Positions 6,555-6,781 of a DNA stretch of 6,781 nucleotides are shown here, piece by piece. Position numbers and translations under genes: made by a program. The stretch is from positions 1 to 6,781 of the forward strand of contig CALFYH010000172.1 in assembly GCA_937952155.1 (NCBI GenBank). Direction: 5' to 3'. The stretch is from an uncultured Saprospiraceae bacterium. GTDB lineage: Bacteria; Bacteroidota; Bacteroidia; Chitinophagales; Saprospiraceae. The notes under the pieces are model-generated. The model was not told where the DNA came from and made no database searches. It saw only the letters and a program-made list of their open reading frames with translations. The first letter of the stretch is position 1; each line of letters opens with the position of its first letter.

Positions 6555-6781
6555 TTAAGTCATGTTATCTTTTTTTGAAGGGACAGGATCGTGGCCATGG
6601 CCGCCCCTAGGATGGCATCGAGCTATTCTTTTTAATCCTAACCAAATGCCTTTTAGTGGTCCCCATTCATAGATTGCATCGATCATATATTGTGAACAAG
6701 TAGGTTGATATCTACAAGACGGAGGCAGTAGTGGTGACAAGAATTTTTGATAAAATCTTATTGGCAGGATGTCTATTTGGC
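6555..6781 (-). CDS. yidD: Membrane protein insertion efficiency factor YidD, 5' partial
   Basis: This small membrane-associated protein helps insertion of inner-membrane proteins through the Sec/YidC route. The frame is open from the right edge to the TAA at 6557-6555, so the start codon lies outside the window; a TTG at 6740-6738 is internal. The visible part begins QIDILPIRFYQKFLSPLLPP, matching the conserved amphipathic N-terminal segment of YidD. It continues with PSCRYQPTCSQY (the paired-cysteine hallmark), the EWGPLKGIWLGLKRIARCHP helix and third cysteine, and GGHGHDPVP near the end, followed by a short polar tail SKKDNMT. Only about 5-15 N-terminal residues should be missing, since family members are about 70-85 residues long. 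It is convergent with parC, with 52 bases between the stop codons. The usual neighbours rpmH, rnpA and yidC are not in view. Confidence 0.93.
   Translation of the reverse strand, partial: QIDILPIRFYQKFLSPLLPPSCRYQPTCSQYMIDAIYEWGPLKGIWLGLKRIARCHPRGGHGHDPVPSKKDNMT

Noticed and set aside
6548..6576. CATGA / TCATG stem followed by a run of seven T residues, at the end of yidD.
   Set aside because: The stem is only five pairs and the T-run starts several bases later; it overlaps yidD codons and could be chance. It remains the only candidate for ending parC transcription.
1..6781. Search by eye for tRNA, rRNA, CRISPR repeats, insertion sequence ends, phage or defence genes.
   Set aside because: No cloverleaf, repeat-spacer series, inverted terminal repeats, transposase or toxin-antitoxin-like frame was seen; almost the whole window is explained by conserved core genes.

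Overview
The window is a piece of AT-rich bacterial chromosome, almost certainly from a member of the Bacteroidota. Four things point there: the Bacteroidota type of arginine decarboxylase next to a deoxyhypusine-synthase-like gene; a ParC with Ala at the usual quinolone-site serine and a long acidic tail; start codons without Shine-Dalgarno sequences; and a textbook Bacteroidota promoter (-7 box TATATTTG) in front of parC. The genus cannot be resolved from this stretch.

Layout, left to right. (1) 1-2008, plus strand: the C-terminal two thirds or so of an arginine decarboxylase (speA, cut by the left edge), followed 24 bases later by a full-length deoxyhypusine synthase-like protein. They look like one polyamine operon: the first makes agmatine, and the second belongs to an NAD-dependent aminobutyl-transfer family. 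(2) 2012-3136, minus strand: a complete glycerate kinase, convergent with the operon, with only 3 bases between the two stop codons. (3) 3137-3223: a short divergent spacer. (4) 3224-3613, plus strand: a small four-helix DoxX-like membrane protein. (5) 3614-3787: an AT-rich spacer carrying the parC promoter. (6) 3788-6502, plus strand: topoisomerase IV subunit A (parC). The frame is open from a TTG at 3734, but that TTG falls in the -33 promoter element, so the ATG at 3788 is the start. (7) 6555-6781, minus strand: yidD, the membrane-insertion efficiency factor, convergent with parC and cut by the right edge at its 5' end.

The content is mainly core metabolism and housekeeping. I see no mobile element, CRISPR array, tRNA, rRNA, phage gene or defence cassette. 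The most interesting item is the DHS-like enzyme. It keeps the catalytic-lysine motif (TWGK) but appears to have replaced substrate-site residues of eukaryotic deoxyhypusine synthase, and it sits beside arginine decarboxylase in an organism that should have no eIF5A. It is therefore probably a polyamine-forming enzyme rather than a protein-modifying one.
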